NCBI RefSeq assembly: GCF_031582965.1
Contig: NZ_CP134049.1
Location: forward strand, 1,736,001 to 1,800,000
Source of the DNA: Bacillus sp. NEB1478
Lineage (GTDB): Bacteria > Bacillota > Bacilli > Bacillales > Fictibacillaceae
Length of the DNA: 64,000 nucleotides
Direction: 5' to 3'
Part shown: positions 27,608 through 36,684 of the stretch, piece by piece
Position numbering within the stretch: the first letter of the stretch is position 1
How the letters are laid out: each line of letters starts with the position of its first letter
Program-made: the position numbers and the translations under genes
The notes under the pieces: model-generated
What the model saw: the letters and a program-made list of their open reading frames with translations, nothing else
The model's database searches: none
Told to the model about the DNA's origin: nothing

Positions 27608-28573
27608 GTGAAGTTAAAAGACTTATACTCCTTTTTAAAAAGAGACTTACAGCAAATTGAGGATCAGCTCGTACAATCAGTAAGTTCCGATCAAACATTG
27701 ATCAATACTGCGGGCATGGAATTGTTAAAAGCAGGGGGGAAAAGAATCCGCCCTGTATTTGTTCTGCTTTCAGCCCAATTTGGAACTTATGATATTCATC
27801 AGATTAAGAAAACCGCAGCTGCACTGGAATTAATTCATATGGCGTCTTTAGTGCATGACGATGTTGTAGACGATGCTGATATGAGAAGAGGACGAGAAAC
27901 AGTTAAAGCTAAATATGATAGTAAAGTAGCTATGTATACGGGCGACTACATTTTTGCTTCGGCATTAAAACTGATGACTGACATCGAAATTCCAAGAGCT
28001 CATCAAATATTGGCACAAGGCATGAAAGAAATGTGTCTTGGTGAAATTGAACAAATTAAAGAACAATATGATACAGATCAAAATGTAAGAAAATATTTCA
28101 AGAGAATCAAACGAAAAACAGCCTTGCTGATTGCCTTAAGCTGTCAGCTAGGAGCTATCACATCCAGAGCAGATATTCCAATTCAAAAATTATTGTATGA
28201 ATTTGGTTACAGCGTTGGAATGGCATTTCAAATTACTGACGATATTCTGGACTTCACAGCATCTGAGAAACAACTCGGAAAACCTGCTGGAAGTGATTTG
28301 AAACAAGGCAATATTACCCTTCCAGCTTTATATACGATTCAACGGTTTCCAGAGTTTAAAGAGAAACTGAATCTCTATTACGAGAATGGTGATAACTTGT
28401 TATTAAACGATATTCTAAAGCTGATCAAACGTAATGGCGGCATTGAATACGCATCATCAATTTCTGCTACTTATTTAAACAGAGCAAAGTCAGCAGCAAG
28501 TGCACTGCCTGAAACATCAGCACGTGAAAGCTTAATAAAGGTAGCTGATTTTATCGCTGGCAGGAAATTTTGA
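27608..28573 (+). CDS. hepT: Heptaprenyl diphosphate synthase component II
   Basis: 321 aa trans-prenyltransferase. Substrate-binding motifs HDDVVDDADMRRG near 80 and QITDDILDF near 210, with GGKRIRP near 42. It elongates farnesyl diphosphate with isopentenyl units to C35 together with HepS. Last gene of the menaquinone operon; ndk follows with its own leader. Confidence 0.93.
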   Translation: MKLKDLYSFLKRDLQQIEDQLVQSVSSDQTLINTAGMELLKAGGKRIRPVFVLLSAQFGTYDIHQIKKTAAALELIHMASLVHDDVVDDADMRRGRETVKAKYDSKVAMYTGDYIFASALKLMTDIEIPRAHQILAQGMKEMCLGEIEQIKEQYDTDQNVRKYFKRIKRKTALLIALSCQLGAITSRADIPIQKLLYEFGYSVGMAFQITDDILDFTASEKQLGKPAGSDLKQGNITLPALYTIQRFPEFKEKLNLYYENGDNLLLNDILKLIKRNGGIEYASSISATYLNRAKSAASALPETSARESLIKVADFIAGRKF

Positions 28574-28662
28574 GCCATTGCTAATTATTTAAATTTTTGG
28601 TACGATTTCTCTGGGGAACTTGTCCCACATAAACTATACATAGACGATAGGAGAGGGAATAC

Positions 28663-29106
28663 ATGGAAAAAACGTTTTTGATGGTCAAGCCTGATGGCGT
28701 TCAACGTGCGTTAATCGGAGAAATCGTATCTCGTTTTGAAAAGAAAGGTTTTCAATTAGTTGGTGCTAAACTAATGAACATTTCAGAAGACTTAGCTAAA
28801 GAACATTATGGAGAACATAAAGAGCGTCCTTTCTTCGGAGAGTTAGTGAACTTTATTACATCTGGTCCTGTATTTGCAATGGTATGGGAAGGTAAAGACG
28901 TTATTTTAACTGCTCGTAACATGATGGGCAAAACAAACCCAGCTGAAGCAGCTCCAGGTTCAATCCGCGGTGATTATGCCGTTCAAGTAAGCAATAACAT
29001 CATCCACGGCTCAGATTCAGCTGAGAGTGCGGAGCGCGAAATCGGTTTATTCTTCAAAGAAGAAGAGTTAGTTTCTTATGAGAAAGCTGTTTCTATTTGG
29101 ATTTAA
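28663..29106 (+). CDS. ndk: Nucleoside diphosphate kinase
   Basis: 147 aa. Catalytic histidine in [16 protein letters not shown] near residue 115; [13 protein letters not shown] near 9. Balances NTP and dNTP pools. Ribosome binding site TAGGAGAGGG. Position between hepT and cheR as in B. subtilis. Confidence 0.96.
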   Translation: MEKTFLMVKPDGVQRALIGEIVSRFEKKGFQLVGAKLMNISEDLAKEHYGEHKERPFFGELVNFITSGPVFAMVWEGKDVILTARNMMGKTNPAEAAPGSIRGDYAVQVSNNIIHGSDSAESAEREIGLFFKEEELVSYEKAVSIWI

Positions 29107-29129
29107 TTTATTTATAAATGAAAGCGTTT

Positions 29130-29162
29130 TTAAACCGGCGTCCTGCCGGTTTTATTTTTTTA
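29130..29162 (+). terminator. Intrinsic terminator after ndk
   Basis: AAACCGGC / GCCGGTTT stem, then TTTATTTTTTT. Confidence 0.85.
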
Positions 29163-29300
29163 GGAAATTATAAAAACTAGATCTATGGAAAGTTGTTCTT
29201 TAAAATATTCGTATCATTATTTGGATAACGATATGAGTAATAACAAATACAAAAGCGTTGCTAACTAGTCATTCAAGATTTATCATAATAATTTCGGATT

Positions 29301-29528
29301 TTAAAGCAAGATTCCAGTCAAAAAAGGTGAAAAAACAGACCAAAATGGAAGATGATGCTCCGTTACAATTTCAAAATTTAATAAAAGAACTTTTTTGCCT
29401 TTGTAAGGCTCTACAAACCATTTATCCACGGTAATCCCGAATATATCCCCGTCAATTTCTGAATAACCACGAGCCCACAACATTCGACACCAATCCGATA
29501 TTCTTCCGTCTTTATGGTCATGTTTCAC
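29301..29528 (-). CDS. Hypothetical protein or gene remnant, 75 aa
   Basis: Not recognised. The frame starts with GTG at 29528 but stays open about 25 codons further upstream to a stop, and no clear ribosome binding site precedes the GTG. The composition (many Asp, Trp and Gly, e.g. GRISDWCRMLWARGYSEIDG) looks protein-like rather than random. It lies alone on the minus strand between ndk and cheR. It may be a real small gene with a non-standard start or a 5-prime-truncated remnant. Confidence 0.35.
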   Translation of the reverse strand: MKHDHKDGRISDWCRMLWARGYSEIDGDIFGITVDKWFVEPYKGKKVLLLNFEIVTEHHLPFWSVFSPFLTGILL

Positions 29529-29625
29529 ATGTTCGAAGTAGATGGCCAGTTGAAAATGATGTATGATCTTAAAAAAACAGCATTTTTGCTAGTTTTTTAT
29601 TTTGTTCAGAAAAAAGCTGGAGTAA

Positions 29626-30465
<840 letters not shown>

Positions 30466-30495
30466 ATGCTGAATAAAGGTTAACCATCTGTTTAG

Positions 30496-30524
30496 TTGAC
30501 AGAATAAGCTGTATAGTTTATTCT
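30496..30524 (+). promoter_or_regulatory. sigma-A promoter of the trp operon
   Basis: Perfect TTGACA, 17 bp, TATTCT; transcription would start about 30531, just ahead of the TRAP binding triplets. Confidence 0.75.
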
Positions 30525-30540
30525 AACTGATAAGTTTTTA

Positions 30541-30602
30541 TAGTTTGAGTTTTAGAGCCTAGTTGAGACAAGTTGAGAGAGTTTGAGTGGAGCAGAGCCG
30601 AG
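30541..30602 (+). promoter_or_regulatory. TRAP-binding leader: eleven (G/U)AG triplets
   Basis: Triplets begin at 30541, 30547, 30553, 30560, 30565, 30575, 30579, 30585, 30590, 30595 and 30600; an AAG at 30570 fills the one gap in the 5-nt spacing. Eleven sites equals the number of TRAP subunits. Segment 30598-30607 (CCGAGAATGG) can pair imperfectly with the left arm of the following terminator (CCATGCGG), which would be the antiterminator displaced by TRAP. Confidence 0.85.
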
Positions 30603-30620
30603 AATGGGATTGTACATATG

Positions 30621-30650
30621 CCATGCGGTTATTTCCGCATGGTTTTTTTG
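30621..30650 (+). terminator. trp attenuator terminator
   Basis: Perfect 8-bp stem CCATGCGG / CCGCATGG with a 6-nt loop and T7, placed 18 nt after the last TRAP triplet. Confidence 0.85.
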
Positions 30651-30688
30651 TATTCCTAGCATTCGATCCTCTTATTTACCCCTCAAAT

Positions 30689-30747
30689 CTCCGTAATTTA
30701 CGGAGGTGTATTTGATTTTGAAAATCTTCTCAAAAAGACCTCCTTGA
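30689..30747 (+). promoter_or_regulatory. Hairpin and short leader frame before trpD
   Basis: CTCCGTA / TACGGAG (30689-30695, 30699-30705) forms a 7-bp hairpin that hides GGAGG (30702-30706). That site precedes an 11-codon frame, TTG 30712 to TGA 30747 (MILKIFSKRPP). ACCTCC at 30738-30743 can also pair with GGAGGT at 30702-30707, giving an alternative fold. Could be a translation-control element or a relic of a lost first gene. Confidence 0.4.
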
Positions 30748-30794
30748 ACGTCTAATTGCGTCATTCGTAAATTTAAACGTTAAGGGGTGTTCAT

Positions 30795-31823
30795 ATGATC
30801 CGAAAAATAATGAAAAAAGCAATCAATCATGAAACATTAACTGAAAATGAAGCTTCCGTAGTAATGGAGGGACTGATCACTGGTTCAGTTTCAGATGTTC
30901 AAGCAAGTTCATTACTAAGTATTATGAACTTTCGTGGAGAAACACCAGAGGAAATCGTCGGTTTTGTTAAAGTGATCCGGAAGTATTCTAAGCAAGTTCC
31001 AAACAAGTTTAGCGACGAAATGCTAGACACTTGCGGTACTGGCGGAGATGGAGCTTCGACTTTTAATATATCAACCGCTGTGAGTTTCATTTTATCTTCG
31101 CTTGGTGTTAAAGTTGCCAAGCATGGCAATAAAGCCGTGACATCAAGCAGTGGAAGCTCAGATGTATTAAGTGCTTTAGGAATTAATACAGCTGTAAATG
31201 GTTATGAAGCTGAGACACAATTGATAAAGCACGACATCACTTTCTTGCACGCACCTAATTTTCATCCAGCATTGAAAAAAGTGGCTCCGATCAGACAGCA
31301 GCTATCTTTCAGAACCATCTTTAATATTGTTGGTCCATTATGCAATCCTATGAGCCCGTCTTATCAACTGATCGGTGTTAGTGATGAAAGCCTAGCGGAA
31401 CGCATGGCAAAAGCTATCACGATGCTGGGAATAAAAAGGGCGCTTCTAGTAACCGGTAAAGACGGTTTAGACGAGTGTTCGATCACAAACGAAACGAAGA
31501 TGATACTCGTCGATAATGGTACAATTTCATCCTTTACCTACTCACCAGAAGAAGCTGGATTAGAAAGAGGAAACTTACAAGATATTACTGTTAAGGATAA
31601 AAAGGAAAGTGCTCATATCATTACTGACATCTTTAAAGGACAGAGCAGTGATTCGGCTAAAAATATCGTTATCTTAAATGCAGCTGCTGCATTATATGCA
31701 TCTAATCGTGTTCCATCAATAAAAGATGGTGTCGGAATTATTGAGGACTGCCTTCGTTCTAAAACGGCTTATAATCATCTGCTGCAGATTACTAAGGAGG
31801 AGGCTAAAGCCCTTGTTAACTAA
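30795..31823 (+). CDS. trpD: Anthranilate phosphoribosyltransferase
   Basis: 342 aa. PRPP-binding GTGGDGASTFN near 77-87 and KHGNKAVTSSSGSSD near 105; converts anthranilate and PRPP to phosphoribosylanthranilate. Ribosome binding site AAGGGG. It is the first gene after the TRAP leader; trpE, which normally comes first, is absent. Overlaps trpC by 11 bp. Confidence 0.95.
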   Translation: MIRKIMKKAINHETLTENEASVVMEGLITGSVSDVQASSLLSIMNFRGETPEEIVGFVKVIRKYSKQVPNKFSDEMLDTCGTGGDGASTFNISTAVSFILSSLGVKVAKHGNKAVTSSSGSSDVLSALGINTAVNGYEAETQLIKHDITFLHAPNFHPALKKVAPIRQQLSFRTIFNIVGPLCNPMSPSYQLIGVSDESLAERMAKAITMLGIKRALLVTGKDGLDECSITNETKMILVDNGTISSFTYSPEEAGLERGNLQDITVKDKKESAHIITDIFKGQSSDSAKNIVILNAAAALYASNRVPSIKDGVGIIEDCLRSKTAYNHLLQITKEEAKALVN

Positions 31824-32592
31824 AATCATGAAACAAAAACAAAAAGAAATCGCTATACTTCCAAATATTCCAAATACGATGGATTTACACTACAAAACAA
31901 AAGATCATCGTCCATTTTCTGCTTCACTGAAGCAATCCAATCATAAACCTGGATTAATTGCAGAGGTAAAAAAGGCTTCACCATCAAAGGGAATTATTAA
32001 AGAAGAATTTGATCCTGTAAAAATTGCTGTTGAATACGAAAAAAGCGGTGCAGCTTGTTTATCAGTATTAACGGATACAGAGTTTTTTCAAGGCAGCTTG
32101 GATTATTTAAAAGAAATTCGCAGTCATGTTTCAATTCCTTTGCTGCGGAAAGACTTCATATTGGATGAACGGCAAATTATCGAAAGTGTTGAGTATGGGG
32201 CAGATGCAATATTATTGATAGCAGCTTGCTTACCTAATGAAAGATTAAAAGCTTTACATGAATTTGCAGTTGATTGTGGATTAGAGTGTTTAGTAGAAGT
32301 TCATTCAAAGGAAGAAATAAAAAAGGTATATGAGGTTTGCAATCCTGCGATGATTGGCATCAACAATCGTGATCTTAATACATTCACAACGAGTATTGAC
32401 CATACTTTCTCATTGCTTTCTTATATTAAAGACGAAACGATTGTCATAAGCGAGAGCGGAATCAAAACTAGTGGAGATGTTGGGCGGTTATCGGAAGAAG
32501 GTATAGACGGAATGCTCATTGGGGAAACGTTAATGCGTGCAGATCATATTGGGAAAAAAATAAGAGAGTTATATAATGACATTTCAAATTAA
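31813..32592 (+). CDS. trpC: Indole-3-glycerol phosphate synthase
   Basis: 259 aa TIM barrel. LIAEVKKASPSKGIIKEEFDP near 50, LRKDFILD near 110, GINNRDL near 180 and VISESGI near 210 are the phosphate and catalytic motifs. TTG 31813 is chosen: GGAGGAGG lies 9 nt upstream within the end of trpD and the N-terminus MLTKIMKQKQKEI resembles that of B. subtilis TrpC (MLEKIIKQK). The stop overlaps the trpF start. Confidence 0.93.
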   Translation: MLTKIMKQKQKEIAILPNIPNTMDLHYKTKDHRPFSASLKQSNHKPGLIAEVKKASPSKGIIKEEFDPVKIAVEYEKSGAACLSVLTDTEFFQGSLDYLKEIRSHVSIPLLRKDFILDERQIIESVEYGADAILLIAACLPNERLKALHEFAVDCGLECLVEVHSKEEIKKVYEVCNPAMIGINNRDLNTFTTSIDHTFSLLSYIKDETIVISESGIKTSGDVGRLSEEGIDGMLIGETLMRADHIGKKIRELYNDISN

Positions 32593-33202
32593 ATATTGTG
32601 GTTGTCAATCAGAAGAAGACTACAAACTATTATCTTCTTCAAAGGCACATATTATTGGTTTTGTATTTGCAGACAGTAAACGAAGAGTATCGACCAACGA
32701 TGTTTCGCGCTGGATTGAACTTTATGGAAAACAAAAGAAATTAGCGGGAGTGTTTCAAAACGCTTCGGTAGAAACAATAGTGAACGCAGCAAATGAAATA
32801 CCTTTAGATATTATTCAATGTCATGGACAAGAACAACCCGAAACACTCTTGCAGCTTAAAAATAAATTAAGTACAGATATATATAAGGCTATTCCTTTTA
32901 ATGAGCAAGTGTTTGAGCAGATCAAATATTATTCCTCAAGTTCGGATGCTATTATCATCGATAGTATGTCTGAGGGACAGTTCGGCGGGACTGGTATTCC
33001 ATTTTCCTGGAGTAAAGTGCCTGCGATTATAAATGAAGCTGAAAAACTTAATCTTCCGGTGTTTATAGCAGGAGGCATCACGCCGTCGAATATTTCAGCT
33101 CTCCTCCAATACAAGCCACATGGAATTGATTTGAGCGGCGGAATCGAGAAAGATGGTAGAAAATGCGAACAACGAATAACTGAATTGGAAGGGATGATTT
33201 GA
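32576..33202 (+). CDS. trpF: Phosphoribosylanthranilate isomerase
   Basis: 208 aa TIM barrel catalysing the Amadori rearrangement between TrpD and TrpC. KYCGC near residue 6 holds the catalytic cysteine, GFVFADSKRRVS near 29, the second acid in IIIDSM near 125, and FIAGGITPSN near 160 binds phosphate. Overlaps trpC by 17 bp and abuts trpB. Confidence 0.93.
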   Translation: MTFQIKYCGCQSEEDYKLLSSSKAHIIGFVFADSKRRVSTNDVSRWIELYGKQKKLAGVFQNASVETIVNAANEIPLDIIQCHGQEQPETLLQLKNKLSTDIYKAIPFNEQVFEQIKYYSSSSDAIIIDSMSEGQFGGTGIPFSWSKVPAIINEAEKLNLPVFIAGGITPSNISALLQYKPHGIDLSGGIEKDGRKCEQRITELEGMI

Positions 33203-34408
33203 ATGTTAACTACAACTGTTCCAAATCTTCGAGGAAGATACGGTGATTTTGGCGGAAAATATGTACCCGAAACAATTATGTTTGCATTGGAAGAACTCGA
33301 GAAGGCTTTTGATGAAGCGATAGTAGATGATGGATTCAATAAACTATTTCAGAAGGAGCTTGCAATTTATTCGGGCAGACCGACACCTTTAACACCAGCA
33401 ACGAGATTAAGTGAATCAAACAATGGTGCAAATATCTACCTTAAAAGAGAAGATCTTAATCATACAGGTGCGCATAAGATAAATAATGCGATCGGACAAG
33501 CCCTTTTAGCAGTACGTATGGGGAAGAAAAAAATCATAGCTGAAACTGGGGCTGGCCAGCATGGTGTCGCTGCAGCGACGGTTGCGGCAAAGTATGGTTT
33601 GACATGCAAAGTGTATATGGGGAAAGAGGATATAAGAAGACAGGCGTTGAATGTGTTCCGTATGAAGCTTTTAGGAGCTGAAGTGGTAGAAGTGACAAGC
33701 GGGAGTCAAACGCTTAAAGATGCGACAAATGAAGCAATTAGAGAATGGGTAGCGGCTGTTGAGGATACTTTTTACCTGATCGGATCTGCTGTTGGTCCTC
33801 ATCCCTATCCGAAGATGGTTAAACAATTCCAGCAAGTGATTGGTAACGAAACGCTGGAACAGTTTACGCATCTACGAGATGGTAAATTACCTGAAGCAGT
33901 TGTAGCATGCGTTGGAGGGGGAAGTAATGCGATTGGAATGTTCGCTCCATTTATCGATAAAAATGTCCAGTTATACGGAGTAGAAGCTGCAGGTCTTGGA
34001 GTTGAAACGGATAAGCACGCTGCAACACTTTCAAAAGGACGCAACGGAGTAATCCATGGATCACTTACAAAGCTTTTGCAAACAAGCGAAGGCCAGATTA
34101 CAGAACCTTATTCGATTTCAGCTGGTCTGGATTATCCAGGCATTGGTCCAGAGCATGCTTATCTTCATGAAACAAAACGAGTGAAGTATGAAGCAGTAAC
34201 CGATCAAGAATCGCTCGATGCACTAGAACAATTATGTTTGACTGAAGGTATTCTGTGTGCACTTGAGAGTGCTCATGCAGTTGCTTATAGCCTAAAACTT
34301 GCCAAAACGATGAGCAAAAATGAATCAATTATCGTTTGTCTCTCTGGAAGAGGAGATAAAGATGTTCATACGCTTATGGAAAAAATGGAAGGGGGAGATC
34401 CTGAATGA
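33203..34408 (+). CDS. trpB: Tryptophan synthase beta subunit
   Basis: 401 aa PLP enzyme joining indole and serine. PLP lysine in [13 protein letters not shown] near 90, GAGQHG near 115, GGGSNAIG near 235. Start codon follows the trpF stop directly with GGAAGGG upstream. Overlaps trpA by 4 bp (ATGA). Confidence 0.96.
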   Translation: MLTTTVPNLRGRYGDFGGKYVPETIMFALEELEKAFDEAIVDDGFNKLFQKELAIYSGRPTPLTPATRLSESNNGANIYLKREDLNHTGAHKINNAIGQALLAVRMGKKKIIAETGAGQHGVAAATVAAKYGLTCKVYMGKEDIRRQALNVFRMKLLGAEVVEVTSGSQTLKDATNEAIREWVAAVEDTFYLIGSAVGPHPYPKMVKQFQQVIGNETLEQFTHLRDGKLPEAVVACVGGGSNAIGMFAPFIDKNVQLYGVEAAGLGVETDKHAATLSKGRNGVIHGSLTKLLQTSEGQITEPYSISAGLDYPGIGPEHAYLHETKRVKYEAVTDQESLDALEQLCLTEGILCALESAHAVAYSLKLAKTMSKNESIIVCLSGRGDKDVHTLMEKMEGGDPE

Positions 34409-35211
34409 ATAAGAGATGGGAGACTTTTCAAAACACATCTGACTTTCGTTTCGTTCCTTATATTATGGCAGGAGATCCATGTGAAGAAGCAACGATCGAA
34501 CTCTCTCTGGCACTAGAAGAATGCGGCGCGGCTGCTTTAGAGCTCGGTGTTCCTTATTCAGACCCTCTTGCTGACGGACCTGTTATACAGCGTGCAGGTA
34601 TGCGCGGTTTAAAGCAGAATGTGACGCTTGAAAAAACGTTAAAACTCGTTTCGAAACTTCGGGAACGAGGATTAAAGATACCTGTTATCATCTTTACTTA
34701 TTACAATCTTTTGTTACAATTAGGAGAAAATCGCTTCATGGAACTCGCTGAAGAAAACGGTGCAGATGGATTACTCGTTCCTGACCTGCCATATGAAGAA
34801 AGCGGCTATTTAAATGAAATGTGCAAAGAGCATGAACTTGCACTTATTTCACTAACAGCTCCTACTACACAGCTGGCTAAACTTCATAAGCTTGCATCAG
34901 AAGCTGAAGGATTTCTGTATTGCATCTCTTCATTAGGTGTTACTGGTATTCGAAGCGAGTTTAGAAATGGATTGAATGATTTCTTACAAGAAGCAAGATC
35001 TAAATCGAATGTTCCAGTCTTAGTTGGGTTCGGGTTGTCATCCAGAGAACAGATTGAGAAGTTTGAAGAAAACAGTGATGGCTATATTATAGGCAGTGCC
35101 ATCGTAAAGAAGATCGAATCCTTAGAGGAACAGCTGTTACATGACAGACAGAACGCGATCTATGAGTTTAAGGAATTTTTACAGTCTTTGATACCTATGT
35201 ATAGTCGTTAA
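34405..35211 (+). CDS. trpA: Tryptophan synthase alpha subunit
   Basis: 268 aa TIM barrel cleaving indole-3-glycerol phosphate. Catalytic acids in [15 protein letters not shown] (Glu and Asp near 47-58), phosphate site [11 protein letters not shown] near 210. Translationally coupled to trpB. hisC follows 14 bp later, as in the B. subtilis supraoperon. Confidence 0.95.
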   Translation: MNKRWETFQNTSDFRFVPYIMAGDPCEEATIELSLALEECGAAALELGVPYSDPLADGPVIQRAGMRGLKQNVTLEKTLKLVSKLRERGLKIPVIIFTYYNLLLQLGENRFMELAEENGADGLLVPDLPYEESGYLNEMCKEHELALISLTAPTTQLAKLHKLASEAEGFLYCISSLGVTGIRSEFRNGLNDFLQEARSKSNVPVLVGFGLSSREQIEKFEENSDGYIIGSAIVKKIESLEEQLLHDRQNAIYEFKEFLQSLIPMYSR

Positions 35212-35225
35212 AAAGGAGAGGGAAC

Positions 35226-36332
35226 ATGCAGCCGAAACAGCAATTATTACATTTAAGTCCATACAAACCAGGGAAGCCGGTGGAAGAAGTTAAACGCGAG
35301 TTGGGATTAAAAAAAATTGTCAAACTTGCATCTAATGAAAATCCATATGGCTGTTCACAGCTTGCTAAAGACAAGATTGTCGAAGAGCTGTCGAATCTCA
35401 ATGTCTATCCAGATGGATATTCTGCGGAAATAAGAGAAAAGTTAGCGCGTTTTTTAGGTGTAAGTAATGATCAGCTTATATTTGGCAATGGTTCTGATGA
35501 AGTGGTTCAAATTTTATGCAGAGCATACCTTTCACCTGAGACAAATACAGTTATGGCAACTCCTACATTCCCACAATATCGTCACAATGCCGTGATTGAG
35601 GGGTCAGAAGTAAGAGAGATACAGCTTATAAATGGCAATCATGATTTAGATGCTATGCTAAAGGCTATTGACGAAAACACAAGAATCGTTTGGCTGTGCA
35701 ACCCTAACAATCCTACAGGGAACTATATACCTGAAGCTGATTTTGTTCAATTTATGAAACAAGTTCCGTCTGAAGTTGTTGTTGTCAGTGATGAAGCTTA
35801 TTTTGAATATGTTATTGCATCTGATTATCCGAATACGATTTCCTATTTAAATCACTTTCCTAATCTCATGATCCTAAGAACGTTTTCAAAAGCACATGGA
35901 CTTGCTGCCCTTCGTATTGGTTATGGTATAGGGTCCAGCACAATCATCCAGTCGATCGAACCTGCACGTGAACCTTTCAATACTTCCCGAATTGCACAAG
36001 CTGCTGCAATCGGTGCACTGGATGATCACGGCTTTATCGAAGATTGCAAACAAAAGAACAGAGAAGGACTTGAGCTTTTTTATGAGTTTTGTGATAAAAA
36101 AGGTCTCTTATACTATCCTTCAGAAGCTAATTTTATATTATTGGATATTCAATCTGATGCTGACCTAGCCTTTAATTATCTTTTAAAGAAAGGCTATATC
36201 GTTCGTTCAGGAAACGCTCTTGGTTTCCCGACAATGATTCGTGTCACAATTGGAGAAGAAGAACAGAACAAAGAGATTATTGCTCATCTCGAGTCTTATT
36301 TAGCTGCACTTGTTCAAAATGTAAACGAATAA
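35226..36332 (+). CDS. hisC: Histidinol-phosphate / aromatic aminotransferase
   Basis: 368 aa fold-type I aminotransferase. LASNENPYG near 36, GNGSDEV near 88, NPNNPTGNY near 160, PLP lysine in [17 protein letters not shown] near 220. In Bacillus this HisC serves both histidine and the last step of tyrosine and phenylalanine synthesis. It ends the operon; tyrA and aroE, which follow in B. subtilis, are missing. Confidence 0.94.
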   Translation: MQPKQQLLHLSPYKPGKPVEEVKRELGLKKIVKLASNENPYGCSQLAKDKIVEELSNLNVYPDGYSAEIREKLARFLGVSNDQLIFGNGSDEVVQILCRAYLSPETNTVMATPTFPQYRHNAVIEGSEVREIQLINGNHDLDAMLKAIDENTRIVWLCNPNNPTGNYIPEADFVQFMKQVPSEVVVVSDEAYFEYVIASDYPNTISYLNHFPNLMILRTFSKAHGLAALRIGYGIGSSTIIQSIEPAREPFNTSRIAQAAAIGALDDHGFIEDCKQKNREGLELFYEFCDKKGLLYYPSEANFILLDIQSDADLAFNYLLKKGYIVRSGNALGFPTMIRVTIGEEEQNKEIIAHLESYLAALVQNVNE

Positions 36333-36339
36333 AATAACG

Positions 36340-36386
36340 AAAGACCCAAATGGATTGACTTTTTTGCTCCTTTTGGGTCTTTTTTC
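36340..36386 (+). terminator. Intrinsic terminator after hisC
   Basis: AAAGACCCAAA / TTTTGGGTCTTT stem with T6. Confidence 0.85.
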
Positions 36387-36504
36387 ATTTTGAGAGATCT
36401 TGGTAATGTCTTATAACGTAACCTTCCCGAAGTATATAAAAAGTAAGACTAAGTAGGTTTACACGAAACGTCGATTGATTATTTTCTTAATTTTCAAAAA
36501 AGTA

Positions 36505-36533
36505 TTGCATTTTATACGTGCTCTCTTTATAAT
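36505..36533 (+). promoter_or_regulatory. Strong sigma-A promoter of a candidate small RNA
   Basis: TTGCAT, 17 bp, perfect TATAAT. Start about 36540. Confidence 0.7.
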
Positions 36534-36538
36534 GTAGT

Positions 36539-36611
36539 TAATATGGTTTCTCTCCACTCCTATCCATATTATTCTTTCCTGACAACGCTTACATGTCAGG
36601 TCTTTTTTTTG
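36539..36611 (+). ncRNA. Candidate small RNA, about 70 nt
   Basis: The segment runs from the predicted start to an intrinsic terminator (CCTGACA 36578-36584 / TGTCAGG 36594-36600, T8). At its 5-prime end TAATATGG (36539-36546) pairs with CCATATTA (36564-36571), exposing a 17-nt pyrimidine-rich loop with CTCTCC and ACTCC that could pair with Shine-Dalgarno sequences. There is no ORF. hisC has its own terminator upstream, so this looks like an independent transcript. The architecture recalls C-rich Bacillus sRNAs such as FsrA and RoxS, but identity is not claimed. Confidence 0.6.
36578..36611 (+). terminator. Terminator of the candidate small RNA
   Basis: Seven-pair stem CCTGACA / TGTCAGG followed by T8. 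Confidence 0.8.
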
Positions 36612-36684
36612 TCCAATTTTACTTTTTCACATAAATTGTTAAATCAAATCATAGCTTGTCTTAAAGAGTAAAAGGAGGCGAGCT

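Noticed and set aside
29119..29132. cre-like TGAAAGCGTTTTTA
   Set aside because: Sits after ndk and into the terminator stem, with no promoter or gene for it to act on downstream.
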